From: Limnohabitans sp. T6-5
GTDB taxonomy: Bacteria > Pseudomonadota > Gammaproteobacteria > Burkholderiales > Burkholderiaceae_C
Assembly: GCF_003063315.1 (NCBI RefSeq)
Contig: NZ_NERV01000001.1
Span: 186,001-250,000 of the forward strand
DNA: 64,000 bases
Direction of reading: 5' to 3'
Below, piece after piece: positions 1 to 8,060 of this stretch. Each line of letters begins with the position of its first letter. The stretch's first letter is position 1. The notes below the pieces were generated by a model that did no database searches, was not told where the DNA came from, and saw only the letters and a program-made list of their open reading frames with translations. The position numbers and the translations under genes were made by a program.

Positions 1-2
1 AC

Positions 3-716
3 CTGATCGACGCCGATCCGACCGCACGCATCAAGAAACACAAAATTGGCGGCAACACTGAGCGCGACCGTGTTCTGTCCGAGCCCGAGCTGATCGCTTT
101 TTTTCGCCTATTGCCTTCGTCGGGCCTGGCCGAAACATCCCAATGCGCCCTGCTGATCCAGTTGGCAACGGCTGGCCGCATTGGTGAAGTATTGGGCGCA
201 CGCTGGGATCATGTCGATTTTGAACGGCGCACCTGGACGCTGCCCGAAACCAAGAACGGCAAGCGGCACATGGTCAGCCTGAGCGACACGGCCATCAAGC
301 AATTCAAACGCCTGCACGCCCTCACGGGCTTGACGCCATGGGCTTTCCCGGCTTCACGCCTGAACGGCCCTGTGTGCTCAAAAACCGTCAGCAAGCAGGT
401 CACAGACCGACAGCGAGGTGATGGCGAACCCATGAGCGGCCGCACCAAACAAATCAACGCGCTGGCGCTGGCTGGCGGCAAGTGGACCCCACATGACCTG
501 CGGCGCACAGCGGCCACCCTCATGGCCGAATTGGGCGTTTTGCCCGAGGTGATCGAGCGGTGCCTGAACCACACCGAGCAAGTCAAGGTCAAGCGCATTT
601 ATCAGCGTGCGCAATATGAAGCCCCGATGCGTGAAGCATGGCAACGGCTGGGTGACCGGCTGGCGCTGCTGGCCGACAAGCCGGGTAACGTGGTGACACT
701 GGCGAGGGCGGCATGA
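3..716 (+). CDS. Tyrosine recombinase/integrase, C-terminal part (5' end outside window)
   Basis: The open frame enters from the left edge, so only the last 237 residues are visible. They contain the catalytic core of phage-type tyrosine integrases: the first Arg in 'TAGRIGEV' (codon near 177), a Lys in the following beta-turn, the H-x-x-R box 'HDLRRT' (near 492), a His in 'CLNHTEQ' (near 570) and the nucleophilic Tyr in 'RIYQRAQY' (near 600). All catalytic residues are present, so it is probably active. It overlaps the next gene by 4 bases (ATGA). Its partner att site is probably the 3' end of tRNA-Pro at 14453, at the far end of the element; the other att copy should lie just left of the window. 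TTG at 111 is an internal codon, not the start. Confidence 0.93.
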   Translation: MIDADPTARIKKHKIGGNTERDRVLSEPELIAFFRLLPSSGLAETSQCALLIQLATAGRIGEVLGARWDHVDFERRTWTLPETKNGKRHMVSLSDTAIKQFKRLHALTGLTPWAFPASRLNGPVCSKTVSKQVTDRQRGDGEPMSGRTKQINALALAGGKWTPHDLRRTAATLMAELGVLPEVIERCLNHTEQVKVKRIYQRAQYEAPMREAWQRLGDRLALLADKPGNVVTLARAA

Positions 717-1273
717 GCATGTTCAACCGCGTGCGAGACACTCAAGAAATCAGGGCCGCTATGTGGCCCCCTGGAGGCAAGTCAGAGGAAGATGGACGCA
801 CTGCCAACGCTGAAAAGGCGCACGCGGGGGATTACGCCGCCGCGTGCAAGCGCATTGCCCAGCTTGAAATCGCCTTGCAAGACGTTGAGGACCAACACTC
901 TGACTTGAAACAAGCCTACGACTTGGCACAGGGCACGGCTGAGGTGCTCGCACAAAAGGGTGAAAAAGCCCCAAGCGTGGATCAAGTCGAGCACTTTCTT
1001 CAGATGAATCGTCAATTCTGCACGGACCTGGCGACTGAAGGTTTTTTCAATGGTGTGACACACGTTCAACGCAAAGCAGCCACTCTGAAAGGACAACAAA
1101 ACATTGCGAAGGTGGAGGCTTGGCTTAACGAGCATGGCGTTCGATACCGTGGGATCGAGGCGGCCGCAAGAACAATATGTGAAGCGACAGGTATCGGATT
1201 CAGAACCGTGCAACCAGTGGTCAGCAACTGGGTCAAAAAGCATGGCTACGCTCTGTCGGACAAGAAAATTTAA
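713..1273 (+). CDS. Hypothetical protein translationally coupled to the integrase
   Basis: A 186-residue soluble protein whose ATG overlaps the integrase stop. The N-terminal half is charged and probably helical or coiled (about residues 40-85, rich in Glu, Asp, Gln and Lys). The C-terminal half (about 125-180) looks like a small DNA-binding or helix-turn-helix fold ('RTICEATGIGFRTVQPVVSN'), but I do not recognise a named family. Its position directly after the integrase would suit an accessory recombination or regulatory factor; that is inference only. Confidence 0.65.
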   Translation: MSMFNRVRDTQEIRAAMWPPGGKSEEDGRTANAEKAHAGDYAAACKRIAQLEIALQDVEDQHSDLKQAYDLAQGTAEVLAQKGEKAPSVDQVEHFLQMNRQFCTDLATEGFFNGVTHVQRKAATLKGQQNIAKVEAWLNEHGVRYRGIEAAARTICEATGIGFRTVQPVVSNWVKKHGYALSDKKI

Positions 1274-1373
1274 ATCTGGCAACTGCCGGTAGTAGGCATT
1301 CTCTTTCACCAACGGAAATCGGACATTACCCCCACGCCCTTGATTTGCAAGGGCTTGCACCAAGGGGCAAACA

Positions 1374-1643
1374 ATGTCTGAAATCGAAATCCTGCGCCTT
1401 CCAGCCGCCATGTCGGCCTTTGGATATCGCAGTCACGCAAGCATTTACGGCAACGTCAAAGACGGTTTGCTGACCAAGCCGGTATCTATCGGGGCACGCT
1501 CAGTGGGCTGGCCACGAGGCGAGATTCAGGCCGTCTTGCAAGCGCGAATTGCTGGCCACACCGACGAGCAAATTCGCACCCTGGTTGACCGCCTGCACGC
1601 CGAGCGTCAAGAGCGCGTTGCAGCGCTGGGGGTGGTAGCGTGA
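1374..1643 (+). CDS. AlpA-family helix-turn-helix phage/island regulator
   Basis: An 89-residue protein with the layout of AlpA/CP4-57 type regulators: 'ILRLPAAMSAFGYRSHASIYGNVKDGLL' gives a short helix-turn-helix, followed by 'KPVSIGARSVGWPRGEI', the usual wing in which the domain ends (ImG.RavgW...EI). AlpA proteins activate integrase or excisionase genes of P4-like islands. Here it sits 100 bases after the integrase-linked gene and overlaps the next gene by 4 bases, heading the early operon. A second protein of similar design lies at the other end of the element (13952-14251). Confidence 0.85.
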   Translation: MSEIEILRLPAAMSAFGYRSHASIYGNVKDGLLTKPVSIGARSVGWPRGEIQAVLQARIAGHTDEQIRTLVDRLHAERQERVAALGVVA

Positions 1644-1981
1644 ACAAAGTCATCATCACCAAGAACGGCGCGGCGCTGAACTCGCCCGTGGGCTTCGAGC
1701 CTGACCCCAGAAAAGATGAAGCCCCCAGCGGTGAACTGGAGGCTTCGATTACCGACAAGCCCTGCAAAGAAACTTTCGATGCCCCGATTGTCTCGCAGTA
1801 CCGCCCGTCCGTCAAAGAGTTTGAAACTGTTCGCGCTCAGTTGGCATTGCGCGCCCATACACTGACCGCCAAACCGCATCAAAGCGGCTTGACCTTGTGG
1901 GAGGTCGGCAAGTGGGGCCAAACCCGAGTGTTCAGCCACTGGAATGACGTTCTGGCGTTTCGTGCGCAGATTGGGGTGTAA
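1640..1981 (+). CDS. Hypothetical small protein of the element's early operon
   Basis: 113 residues, starting at GTG 1640 inside the alpA-like stop region (4-base overlap). No signal peptide or membrane segment. The C-terminal part (about 60-113, 'FETVRAQLALRAHTLTAKPH' onwards, ending 'NDVLAFRAQIGV') is the best conserved-looking segment. I cannot assign a family. It sits 2 bases before the next gene, so it belongs to the same transcript. Confidence 0.65.
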   Translation: MNKVIITKNGAALNSPVGFEPDPRKDEAPSGELEASITDKPCKETFDAPIVSQYRPSVKEFETVRAQLALRAHTLTAKPHQSGLTLWEVGKWGQTRVFSHWNDVLAFRAQIGV

Positions 1982-1983
1982 CC

Positions 1984-2223
1984 ATGGCCAAACTCCCCAG
2001 CAAATACGCCGCACAAAGGAACCTGGTTTTGGAGACGCTGAAGCTGTCGCCAAAGACCACATACGACTTGCGCCGCATGGGCATTTTTCAGCCGCCGACA
2101 CGGGTTTTTGAGTTGAAGGCCATGGGCTACCCCATTCAAACGAGCCGTGTTCGCGTGGTCGACCAAGACGGTTATCCGCATAACGGTGTGGCCCTCTACT
2201 CGCTCGAGGGTGCCAAGCCATGA
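1984..2223 (+). CDS. Small winged-helix/HTH protein (phage type)
   Basis: 79 residues matching the small helix-turn-helix proteins common in prophages: an opening 'QRNLVLETLKLSPKTTYDLRR' helix pair, then 'GIFQPPTRVFELKAMGYPI', which resembles the pattern G-I..P..R...L...G..I of that fold, then a short beta wing ending 'GVALYSLEG'. Such proteins bind DNA and often act as regulators of early genes. The start ATG follows the previous stop by 2 bases and the stop overlaps the next ATG by 4 bases. Family name (HTH_39-like) is from memory of the motif. Confidence 0.7.
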   Translation: MAKLPSKYAAQRNLVLETLKLSPKTTYDLRRMGIFQPPTRVFELKAMGYPIQTSRVRVVDQDGYPHNGVALYSLEGAKP

Positions 2224-2519
2224 CCCAAAGCGAAATCCTTCAAGCCGCCATGGAAATTCGTAGCTCGTTGCCTGATGGGCCGGGGTTGATGTTGCTTGTC
2301 CTGGCGTGCAGGGAACACGAACCGATGGATTTGGCTGGCCTTGCGAACCTAGTCGGATTGCCAAAAGAAACCGCACGCGAACACGTACAGGAGCTGGTGA
2401 ACGGTGGATATGTGACTTTCGTGCGTGGCCTGCCAAGCCTGCACTTTGGGGCAGAGGCTGCGTTCAATGGCCTGATGGCAAGGCTGACAGGCTTGCGTGT
2501 GACGGAGAAGAGCCGATGA
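2220..2519 (+). CDS. Winged-helix DNA-binding protein
   Basis: 99 residues. Residues about 35-75 form a recognisable winged helix: 'EPMDLAGLANLVGLPKETAR' is helix-turn-recognition helix, and 'EHVQELVNGGYVTFVRG' is the third helix and wing. No catalytic residues. Overlaps both neighbours by 4 bases, so it is translationally coupled in the early operon. Likely a regulator or replication accessory; target unknown. Confidence 0.65.
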   Translation: MTQSEILQAAMEIRSSLPDGPGLMLLVLACREHEPMDLAGLANLVGLPKETAREHVQELVNGGYVTFVRGLPSLHFGAEAAFNGLMARLTGLRVTEKSR

Positions 2520-2698
2520 CCTTCACCGCCTTCAACAAATTCATGCAGCGCGTGCTGACAACATCCGCGCCGCTGCTCAAGTGCATGGGTTGTGGCAAGC
2601 CCGGCGCGCCTGTTTGCCCGGGCTGCCTGAGAATCCATAACTATGTGCGCGAGGTGGAACAGCGCCGTTCATCCAGTCCGACAGGGAGGTCAGCATGA
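2516..2698 (+). CDS. 60-residue zinc-ribbon-like protein
   Basis: Begins at ATG 2516 overlapping the previous stop, and its TGA at 2696-2698 overlaps the next ATG at 2695, so the tight 4-base coupling on both sides supports this start rather than the longer in-frame extension upstream. Residues 23-36 contain two Cys-x2-Cys pairs ('CMGCGKPGAPVCPGC'), a compact zinc ribbon. A basic, Ser-rich tail follows. Small zinc-finger proteins of this kind are common in phage early regions; role unknown. Confidence 0.7.
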   Translation: MTFTAFNKFMQRVLTTSAPLLKCMGCGKPGAPVCPGCLRIHNYVREVEQRRSSSPTGRSA

Positions 2699-3603
2699 CA
2701 CCCACAGACCTGAACGAAGCGCCATACCCGCCTGAAATCAAGGCGCGTGGCTGGGGCTTTGACATCGACGTTGAACGCATCGAGGCCTCAGAAACATGGG
2801 CACTGGCAGGGCCTGAATTGCGCCCCTGGCTGCTCATGACCTGGATCACCGCGTGGCGCAGCCAGCCGGTGGGCACGATGCCCGCTTCACCTAGAGTGTT
2901 TGCCGCTCGAATTGGGATGCAATGGGTGCCATTCCAAGACGCGGCTGAGGTGCTGATGCGGGGATGGGTTCAACATGCCGATGGCCTGCTTTATCACCCC
3001 GTGATCACCGAGCGTGTTCTTGCCATGAGCGAGAAAAGGCTGAAAGACAGTGTGCGTGTGGCTACATGGCGTGCGCGTAACGCCAAACCCCGTAACACGT
3101 TACAGACGGGTGACACCGATGTAACAGACGCAGATGCAACGCGTGACGAACGTGTGAGTACGACACCCCTACCCCTACCCATACCCAAAGGGGAGAAAGA
3201 GGGAGATGAAGCTACGCTTCCCCGCACCGACAGCACGATTGAAAAAACAGTCACCAAAAAGAAGCCGGTGCCAGATTGCCCGCACGGGGACATCATTCGC
3301 CTTTGGGGTGAGAAGCTGCCAAGCGCAGTGCAACCCCGCACCTGGACAGGGGCAAGAGCTGATGCACTCAAGGCCCGGTGGCGTGAAGATCCTGACCGCC
3401 AAAGTCTTGATTGGTGGACAGGATTTTTTGAACACATTGAAAAATCAGACTTTTTGATGGGCCGGACTTCAGGCCGTGACCGAGGCCCGTTCAGCATCAC
3501 CCTGGATTGGCTGTGTGAAGCCAGAAACTTCGCCAAAGCACTGGATGGCCAATACGACAACAAAGAGCCTCAGATGGTTTCGCTTTTGCAGGGGGGTATA
3601 TGA
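2695..3603 (+). CDS. Phage replication protein, helicase-loader/O-like
   Basis: 302 residues in two parts joined by a low-complexity linker (about 150-195; Pro-Leu repeats then charged residues; the DNA has a run of CCCTAC units near 3168-3186). The N-terminal part (1-125) is a compact domain rich in Trp ('WALAGPELRPWLLMTW', 'RGWVQHADGLLYHPVI') as in DUF1376-like replication proteins. The C-terminal part ('WGEKLPSAVQPRTW', 'FGR/MGR...GPFSITLDWLCE') resembles the tails of phage proteins encoded just before the helicase gene. It overlaps the DnaB-type helicase by 4 bases, which fits a loader or initiator role. Assignment is by architecture and context. Confidence 0.7.
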   Translation: MTPTDLNEAPYPPEIKARGWGFDIDVERIEASETWALAGPELRPWLLMTWITAWRSQPVGTMPASPRVFAARIGMQWVPFQDAAEVLMRGWVQHADGLLYHPVITERVLAMSEKRLKDSVRVATWRARNAKPRNTLQTGDTDVTDADATRDERVSTTPLPLPIPKGEKEGDEATLPRTDSTIEKTVTKKKPVPDCPHGDIIRLWGEKLPSAVQPRTWTGARADALKARWREDPDRQSLDWWTGFFEHIEKSDFLMGRTSGRDRGPFSITLDWLCEARNFAKALDGQYDNKEPQMVSLLQGGI

Positions 3604-4952
3604 CCTACCAGACCACCCACAAAAACGCCGAGATGGCCGTTCTGGGGGCCTTGCTGTTGGATAACCTGGCCATAGACCGAATTGACGTGCAGCTCAAGCC
3701 TGAGCATTTCACCGACCAGACGTGTCGCATTGTGTTTACGGAGCTGAGTCGCCAGATCGCCAAGGGCAAGCCAGCGGATGTGATCACGTTGTTTGCTGGC
3801 CTGAGCGAAGAGGTTTCGCTTGATGAATTGAACGCCCTGGCGCAATACGTGCCCGGAACCACCAACATCCGCCGCTACGCCCAGCTTGTGATCGAGGGCG
3901 CGCAAGAGCGGGCACTTAAAACCGCTGCTGTCAGGATTCATGAGCTGGCCAGCGATGACGAAAAAACGATCCAAGAGCGGGTTGACGGTGCGCAGTCCGA
4001 GTTATCAGGCCTGCTGTCGGACGATGCCACCGACGATGATGGCTGGGTGCCGCTTTATGACGGCCTGAAGCTTCACCTGGACGTGATCGAGGCCCGGAGG
4101 GAGGGCAAGGTAACGGCATGGCCTACGGGCTTGTTTGACCTGGACGCTGCCCTTGAGGGAGGGTTGTCGCCCGGTGAGCTGACCATTGTGGGTGCCCGCC
4201 CCGCCATGGGCAAAACAGCCTTTGCCATGACCGTGGGCCTGCACATGAGCCAGACGCTGACCGTGGGCATGTTGAGCATGGAAATGAGCCATGGCGCTTT
4301 ACGTGATCGCCAACTGTCCGGGCTGGGCGAGGTTTCAATGTCGCAATTGCGCCGCCCGCGAGAGAAGGATTTGGATTACGGCCGCGTGGTCAACGGCGTG
4401 GAGGCTGCCAAGGCGCGGCGCTGGTTTACCCGTGAGCTGTCAGGGCCCAACATCAACCAGGTGCGAACCTTGGCCAGACGCTTGAAGCGAAAGCACGGGC
4501 TTGATGTGCTGCTGGTCGACTACCTGCAGCTGATGAGCGGCACAGATTCCAAGCAAGCGAGAACGTATCAGCTTGAGGAGGCAAGCCGAGGCCTCAAGAG
4601 CCTGGCCAAAGAGCTGAATATCGCCATCGTTTGCTTGTCCCAGGTCAACCGCAAAGTCGAGGAGCGCACGGACCAAATGCCCATGCTCAGTGATTTGCGC
4701 GACTCAGGCGCGATTGAACAGGATGCCGACAACTGCCTGTTCCTGACGCGCCCGGTCGTGACAAACAACAGCCTAGGCCCTGACTGGAAACACTACACGC
4801 GCCTGTCTGTTGCCAAACAACGGCAAGGCCAAACCACTGAGCTGCCTTTGTTCTACCAGGGTGATCAGACCAAATTTGGCAATTGGTCAGGCCCACCACC
4901 TGCCCATGAAGCGCCCAAAAAATCAGGCTACGGTTACCAAGGAAAACCATGA
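3600..4952 (+). CDS. Replicative DNA helicase, DnaB type
   Basis: 450 residues, normal DnaB length. Residues 1-110 form the DnaB N-terminal helical domain ('NAEMAVLGALLLDN', 'HRIVF' region). The RecA-like motor follows: Walker A 'GARPAMGKT' at 198-206, Walker B in 'LLVDYLQLM' near 302-310, the H3/H4 region 'LSQVNRKVEERTDQMPMLSD' with 'LRDSGAIEQDAD' and the arginine-finger area 'TELPLFYQGDQTKF'. It unwinds DNA at the element's replication fork. Being encoded within the element beside a loader-like gene, it gives the element its own helicase rather than relying on the host enzyme. Confidence 0.93.
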   Translation: MTYQTTHKNAEMAVLGALLLDNLAIDRIDVQLKPEHFTDQTCRIVFTELSRQIAKGKPADVITLFAGLSEEVSLDELNALAQYVPGTTNIRRYAQLVIEGAQERALKTAAVRIHELASDDEKTIQERVDGAQSELSGLLSDDATDDDGWVPLYDGLKLHLDVIEARREGKVTAWPTGLFDLDAALEGGLSPGELTIVGARPAMGKTAFAMTVGLHMSQTLTVGMLSMEMSHGALRDRQLSGLGEVSMSQLRRPREKDLDYGRVVNGVEAAKARRWFTRELSGPNINQVRTLARRLKRKHGLDVLLVDYLQLMSGTDSKQARTYQLEEASRGLKSLAKELNIAIVCLSQVNRKVEERTDQMPMLSDLRDSGAIEQDADNCLFLTRPVVTNNSLGPDWKHYTRLSVAKQRQGQTTELPLFYQGDQTKFGNWSGPPPAHEAPKKSGYGYQGKP

Positions 4953-5167
4953 TCGAATCACTTGAAAGCTTCGCGCCCTGGCAGGTCAGGGCAAAGACAC
5001 GCCCGCAAACTGAGGCCGCCCACCCGGTAGCCAGTGGCACAATCACAACGCGCCGCGTTTGCCCGGGTCACCATCTGGAGCCCTTCGCGGTGCCCCCCCC
5101 CGCACGTCACCAGCCGTGCACCCGCCCCCGGTGGCGTGGCCCCGATGCCATGATCAAGTTGCCGTGA
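4949..5167 (+). CDS. Small hypothetical protein after the helicase
   Basis: 72 residues, ATG overlapping the helicase stop by 4 bases. The first 35 residues look ordinary, but the rest is rich in Pro, Arg and His and crosses a C-rich tract, so the C-terminal half may be poorly constrained. No recognisable domain. It is the last possible gene before the terminator at 5266-5292. Confidence 0.4.
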   Translation: MIESLESFAPWQVRAKTRPQTEAAHPVASGTITTRRVCPGHHLEPFAVPPPARHQPCTRPRWRGPDAMIKLP

Positions 5168-5265
5168 TCAATCGAGGCCGAATATCCGGCGTGCTTGTGA
5201 AGACCCGGCCATAGCAATAAGCCCGGGCACTCGCACCCCCCACACCCCCCCACAAAACCACCACC

Positions 5266-5292
5266 AGCGCCAGCTATGCCCGGCGCTTTTTT
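5266..5292 (+). terminator. Rho-independent terminator of the early operon
   Basis: A perfect 6-base-pair stem (AGCGCC at 5266-5271 with GGCGCT at 5282-5287), a 10-base loop and a T tract running to 5292. It closes the transcript carrying the regulators, loader and helicase. Confidence 0.8.
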
Positions 5293-5382
5293 GCGTTTGC
5301 GCACAAACCTGGAAAACAAGGCTGAAGCCCGAAATTTGAGGCGGGAAACTTGGTGCTGTTATTCAACACAAAGGACGCAACT

Positions 5383-6012
5383 GTGAACATCAATCCCCCG
5401 ACCAAAGAACTCCTTCAGGCGCTGCAAGGCCCTGACGCTTCAGCCCTCATCGTGGCCCGTGGGTTGTCCGAAACCTTATTGATGACCGCTCACGCCCTGA
5501 GCAAAAGCCCTGCGGCCCTGGTGCAGCTTTGCCAGCAACTCAGCCCGGACGACAGTGCAGTCGATGCTGTCAAGAAAGTACACGATCAATTGCAGTCCCT
5601 GTTGGGCAGCGTCACCGCGTTCAATGATCGGTGGAGCGCGATACGACAGGAAATGTTGGACCAAACCCGCTTTCTCCGCCAAGCCGTGAATGAGCGCAAT
5701 GATGCGATTGGCTATGAACTGCGTCAACTGAACGCGAAATTGACGGGTGAAAAGGCGCAAGCGCAAAACAAGCGCAAGGCCCTGACTGACGCTGGTGTTA
5801 CCGCTGATGAAGCCGAACGCCTGAGCCCAGAACCCAGCGACACCGCACATGCCGAGCAAAGCGCCGCCCTCCATGCCGAGCGTGCGATTTACAGCGCGTT
5901 TGGTCGCACGTTGGATGCAGCCTTGTTGTCGCCCGCCTTGCACGAACGCGCCAAAGAGTTGGAGCATCGAAAGGATTGGGCCGTGGGTCACCGCCAACAG
6001 GTGCCCGCATGA
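5383..6012 (+). CDS. Hypothetical protein, helical
   Basis: 209 residues from GTG 5383, chosen because AAAGGA at 5370-5375 sits 7 bases upstream; the longer TTG frame at 5350 has no ribosome site. The protein is almost all helix, with a likely coiled coil around residues 60-155 ('QLQSLLGSVTAFNDRW', 'LRQLNAKLTGEKAQAQ'). No membrane segment or known motif. It begins the second operon of the element and overlaps the first small-terminase-like gene by 4 bases, so a link with DNA packaging or partition is possible but unproven. Confidence 0.65.
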   Translation: MNINPPTKELLQALQGPDASALIVARGLSETLLMTAHALSKSPAALVQLCQQLSPDDSAVDAVKKVHDQLQSLLGSVTAFNDRWSAIRQEMLDQTRFLRQAVNERNDAIGYELRQLNAKLTGEKAQAQNKRKALTDAGVTADEAERLSPEPSDTAHAEQSAALHAERAIYSAFGRTLDAALLSPALHERAKELEHRKDWAVGHRQQVPA

Positions 6013-6329
6013 TCCGGGCAGCCCGCCCGGGTGCAGGTCGCCCGTCAAGCTACAAACCTGCGCACGCGGTAAGCCTGCGCGAGTATTTTGAAAACACGGT
6101 CAAGCGGATTGACCAGTTGATCACCGCCGACCAGCGCGAAAACTTGCCATACCCAACGGTCGCCGCATGGTGTCGAAAGGAAGGGCACGAAAGACGCGCC
6201 CCCGAACGCTGGTCAAAAGAGCCGGAATTTCGGGCCGCATTGGATTTCGCCAAACAGGTGCAACGCGATTTGAACCAACTGGCAGTTGGTGCAGGCCTTA
6301 AGTTCACGCTGAAAGAGTCTGAGACATGA
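6009..6329 (+). CDS. Small-terminase-like DNA-binding protein, paralog 1
   Basis: 106 residues from ATG 6009, overlapping the previous stop. It opens with 'RPGAGRPSSYKP', a signature often seen at the N-terminus of small phage terminase/DNA-packaging proteins, followed by a helix-turn-helix ('YPTVAAWCRKEGHERRAPERW') and 'EPEFRAALDFAKQVQRDLNQ'. The next gene is a clear paralog with the same order of motifs and the same 'GLKFTL' end. Small terminases recognise pac/cos DNA. No large terminase is visible, as in phage satellites that redirect a helper's packaging machine. The family call is by motif, not by search. Confidence 0.6.
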   Translation: MIRAARPGAGRPSSYKPAHAVSLREYFENTVKRIDQLITADQRENLPYPTVAAWCRKEGHERRAPERWSKEPEFRAALDFAKQVQRDLNQLAVGAGLKFTLKESET

Positions 6330-6676
6330 CCCCGAAAAAGCCCCCAACCGTGGGCCGCGTAATCAGAGCAAGCCGCCCAGGTGTAAGCAGACCGAGCCCA
6401 CAGCGCATCGTGAAAGCTGCAAGCCTCAGAAAGTACTTTCAATGCGCCCAGGCCCGAATTGACGAGCTGATTGCAGACGGTCAACGTGAGGGCCTGCCCT
6501 GTCCATCTGTTGCGGATTGGGCACGCAAAGAAGGGCTGAACAGAAGTGCCCCCTACCGTTGGGCCAAGTCTCACGACTTCAGCGCGGCGCTTGAATTTGC
6601 CCGCAAGGTACAGCGGGATTTGAACGAGCTGGCACTTCGCAAGGGCCTGAAGTTCACGCTGATGGACCAGCCATGA
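6326..6676 (+). CDS. Small-terminase-like DNA-binding protein, paralog 2
   Basis: 116 residues, 4-base overlap with paralog 1 and clearly duplicated from it: both share 'IRA(A/S)RPG', 'SLR.YF', 'RID.LI', a helix-turn-helix 'CPSVADWARKEGLNRSAPYRW', then 'FSAALEFARKVQRDLNELA' and 'GLKFTL'. The 'GRPSSY' box is worn here ('SRPSPQ'), suggesting that the two copies have diverged in their DNA target or partner. It overlaps the following short gene by 4 bases. Confidence 0.6.
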   Translation: MTPKKPPTVGRVIRASRPGVSRPSPQRIVKAASLRKYFQCAQARIDELIADGQREGLPCPSVADWARKEGLNRSAPYRWAKSHDFSAALEFARKVQRDLNELALRKGLKFTLMDQP

Positions 6677-6861
6677 CCGAGAGCGCCATGATGGCAAAAG
6701 ATAGCATTTCCCCGAAAAAGCACATGTGCGCGCAAAGCCCGTTTTTGGCAGTAATTGGTAGCATCAAGCCAAAAAATGACAGTTGCGCGCAAAGCCTGTC
6801 GCACAGCAAAAAACAGCATCAAGCCCCAAAACTGCGGGTGTGCGCAAAGCTGGCAGATTGA
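6673..6861 (+). CDS. Short repeat-containing reading frame (62 residues)
   Basis: An open frame that overlaps the previous stop by 4 bases and ends 1 base before the next ATG. Its protein has no known motif, and its DNA is built from direct repeats: TGCGCGCAAAGC at 6727-6738 and 6784-6795 (shortened copy TGCGCAAAGC at 6841-6850) and AGCATCAAGCC at 6760-6770 and 6815-6825. It may be a real peptide, or a cis-acting repeat that happens to stay open. Confidence 0.4.
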   Translation: MTESAMMAKDSISPKKHMCAQSPFLAVIGSIKPKNDSCAQSLSHSKKQHQAPKLRVCAKLAD

Positions 6862-6862
6862 C

Positions 6863-7141
6863 ATGGCCGCCATCCAATGCCCCAGCACTGACAACCGCCG
6901 CCGCCCTGGTGGCGCACGCCATGGAGCGGGCAGGCCTTCGAGCTACACCCCGTTGGTGGCCGAACAAATGGCCGCGTACGCGAAGACCACCGCCTACCCC
7001 AGCCTCAAGCATTTTTGCGAGTGCTACGGGTACCGCCGTGGGACCGTGTCGGCGTGGGAGCTGCAAGGACACCGGGAATTGCTGAACGCGCTTGGAACCC
7101 TTAGATACATGCAGGAATTGGCTTCAGGCAAAGCGGCCTGA
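6863..7141 (+). CDS. Small-terminase-like DNA-binding protein, paralog 3
   Basis: 92 residues from ATG 6863; the frame upstream is open but overlaps the preceding gene. It keeps the best 'RHGAGRPSSYTP' box of the three related proteins, then a helix-turn-helix ('YPSLKHFCECYGYRRGTVSAW') and a terminal helix 'HRELLNALGTLRYMQELA'. It is more distant from paralogs 1 and 2 than they are from each other. As with those, a DNA-packaging (TerS-like) or regulatory role is inferred from motif order. Confidence 0.6.
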   Translation: MAAIQCPSTDNRRRPGGARHGAGRPSSYTPLVAEQMAAYAKTTAYPSLKHFCECYGYRRGTVSAWELQGHRELLNALGTLRYMQELASGKAA

Positions 7142-7286
7142 AAACCGTTCATATGAATCCCGATCACCCCTTTTTCCGCCCCTATCGCGCACGGACGCGT
7201 ACGCGGCCCGGAATTTTCCGAGGCCTAACGCGCACGCACGCACACGCAAGGCCCCAAGCCTGAAACCAACACCGAGAACCCAATTT

Positions 7287-8051
7287 ATGAACAAAGCAAG
7301 CGACAGTTTTACAGGCCTGAGCCCGCACCTTATCGCCAGCATCTACCCCATGAAGCGCGTGGGTGACGGGACTGAGTGGGCACGGGATGATTCTGAAGAA
7401 CCATTCGAGGCCCCGCTGACCCAAGCAAACCTTGAAATGTTGGCTACGTGGCAAAGCCCCTTTGAAGGTGCCGGGGTTGAATCAAAATTTCCGGGTCTTA
7501 GTCAGATGGCACAGGCTGGGCTATTCAAGGGCGTGTTGCAGGCCCTCGGTTCAAAAATCCCTGAAAAGATGGAGCGAACAAAAGAGTTCGTGGCGGATAT
7601 TGAAAGGTCCGCAAACAAGCTTGTCGGCAAAAGCGGTGTAACCAAGTTGAATAGCCATCAGGTGTTCAGCGGTGCCCCGCCGCTAAAGATCCAAATCACC
7701 GCCTTTTTGCGTGCCTTCAAGTATCCAGTTTTGGAGGTTGAGGAACCTTTGAAGAGGTTGCAAGAATGGACCTTGCCCCAAAAGCTTGCACGCGATGGCA
7801 CGGCTGCTGAGTTCATCCGATCGGGCGCTGATGTGTTGAGTTTGATGCCGTCACTGGTCCCCAAAATTGTCGGCTTTCACTACAAAAATAGAGTGATACA
7901 GCCGTGTGTGATCGAGTCGGTCAGTGATCCGCTCGATGCGCCAATTCACTCCAGCGGCTTCCGCATTTCAGCCACCGTGCAAATCACCCTGTGCAGCTTG
8001 ACCGCGCTGGATCGCAACGACTGGAACGAGACCTACCACCGCACGTTCTGA
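7287..8051 (+). CDS. Conserved-looking phage/element protein, function unrecognised
   Basis: 254 residues from ATG 7287; the frame is open back to 7092, but the upstream part is Arg/Pro-rich and overlaps paralog 3. The middle ('VFSGAPPLKIQITAFLRAF', 'EVEEPLKRLQEWTLPQKLA') and the C-terminus ('GFRISATVQITLCSLTALDR') alternate beta strands and helices. The end vaguely recalls tube- or baseplate-associated proteins of contractile tails, but no tail genes are nearby, so I give no function. No membrane segment. A 145-base gap before it holds only a G+C-rich CGCACG repeat. Confidence 0.6.
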   Translation: MNKASDSFTGLSPHLIASIYPMKRVGDGTEWARDDSEEPFEAPLTQANLEMLATWQSPFEGAGVESKFPGLSQMAQAGLFKGVLQALGSKIPEKMERTKEFVADIERSANKLVGKSGVTKLNSHQVFSGAPPLKIQITAFLRAFKYPVLEVEEPLKRLQEWTLPQKLARDGTAAEFIRSGADVLSLMPSLVPKIVGFHYKNRVIQPCVIESVSDPLDAPIHSSGFRISATVQITLCSLTALDRNDWNETYHRTF

Positions 8052-8060
8052 TCATGATTG

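Noticed and set aside
7287-8051. Phage baseplate protein
   Set aside because: Only a faint C-terminal resemblance and no other tail gene; left as unrecognised.
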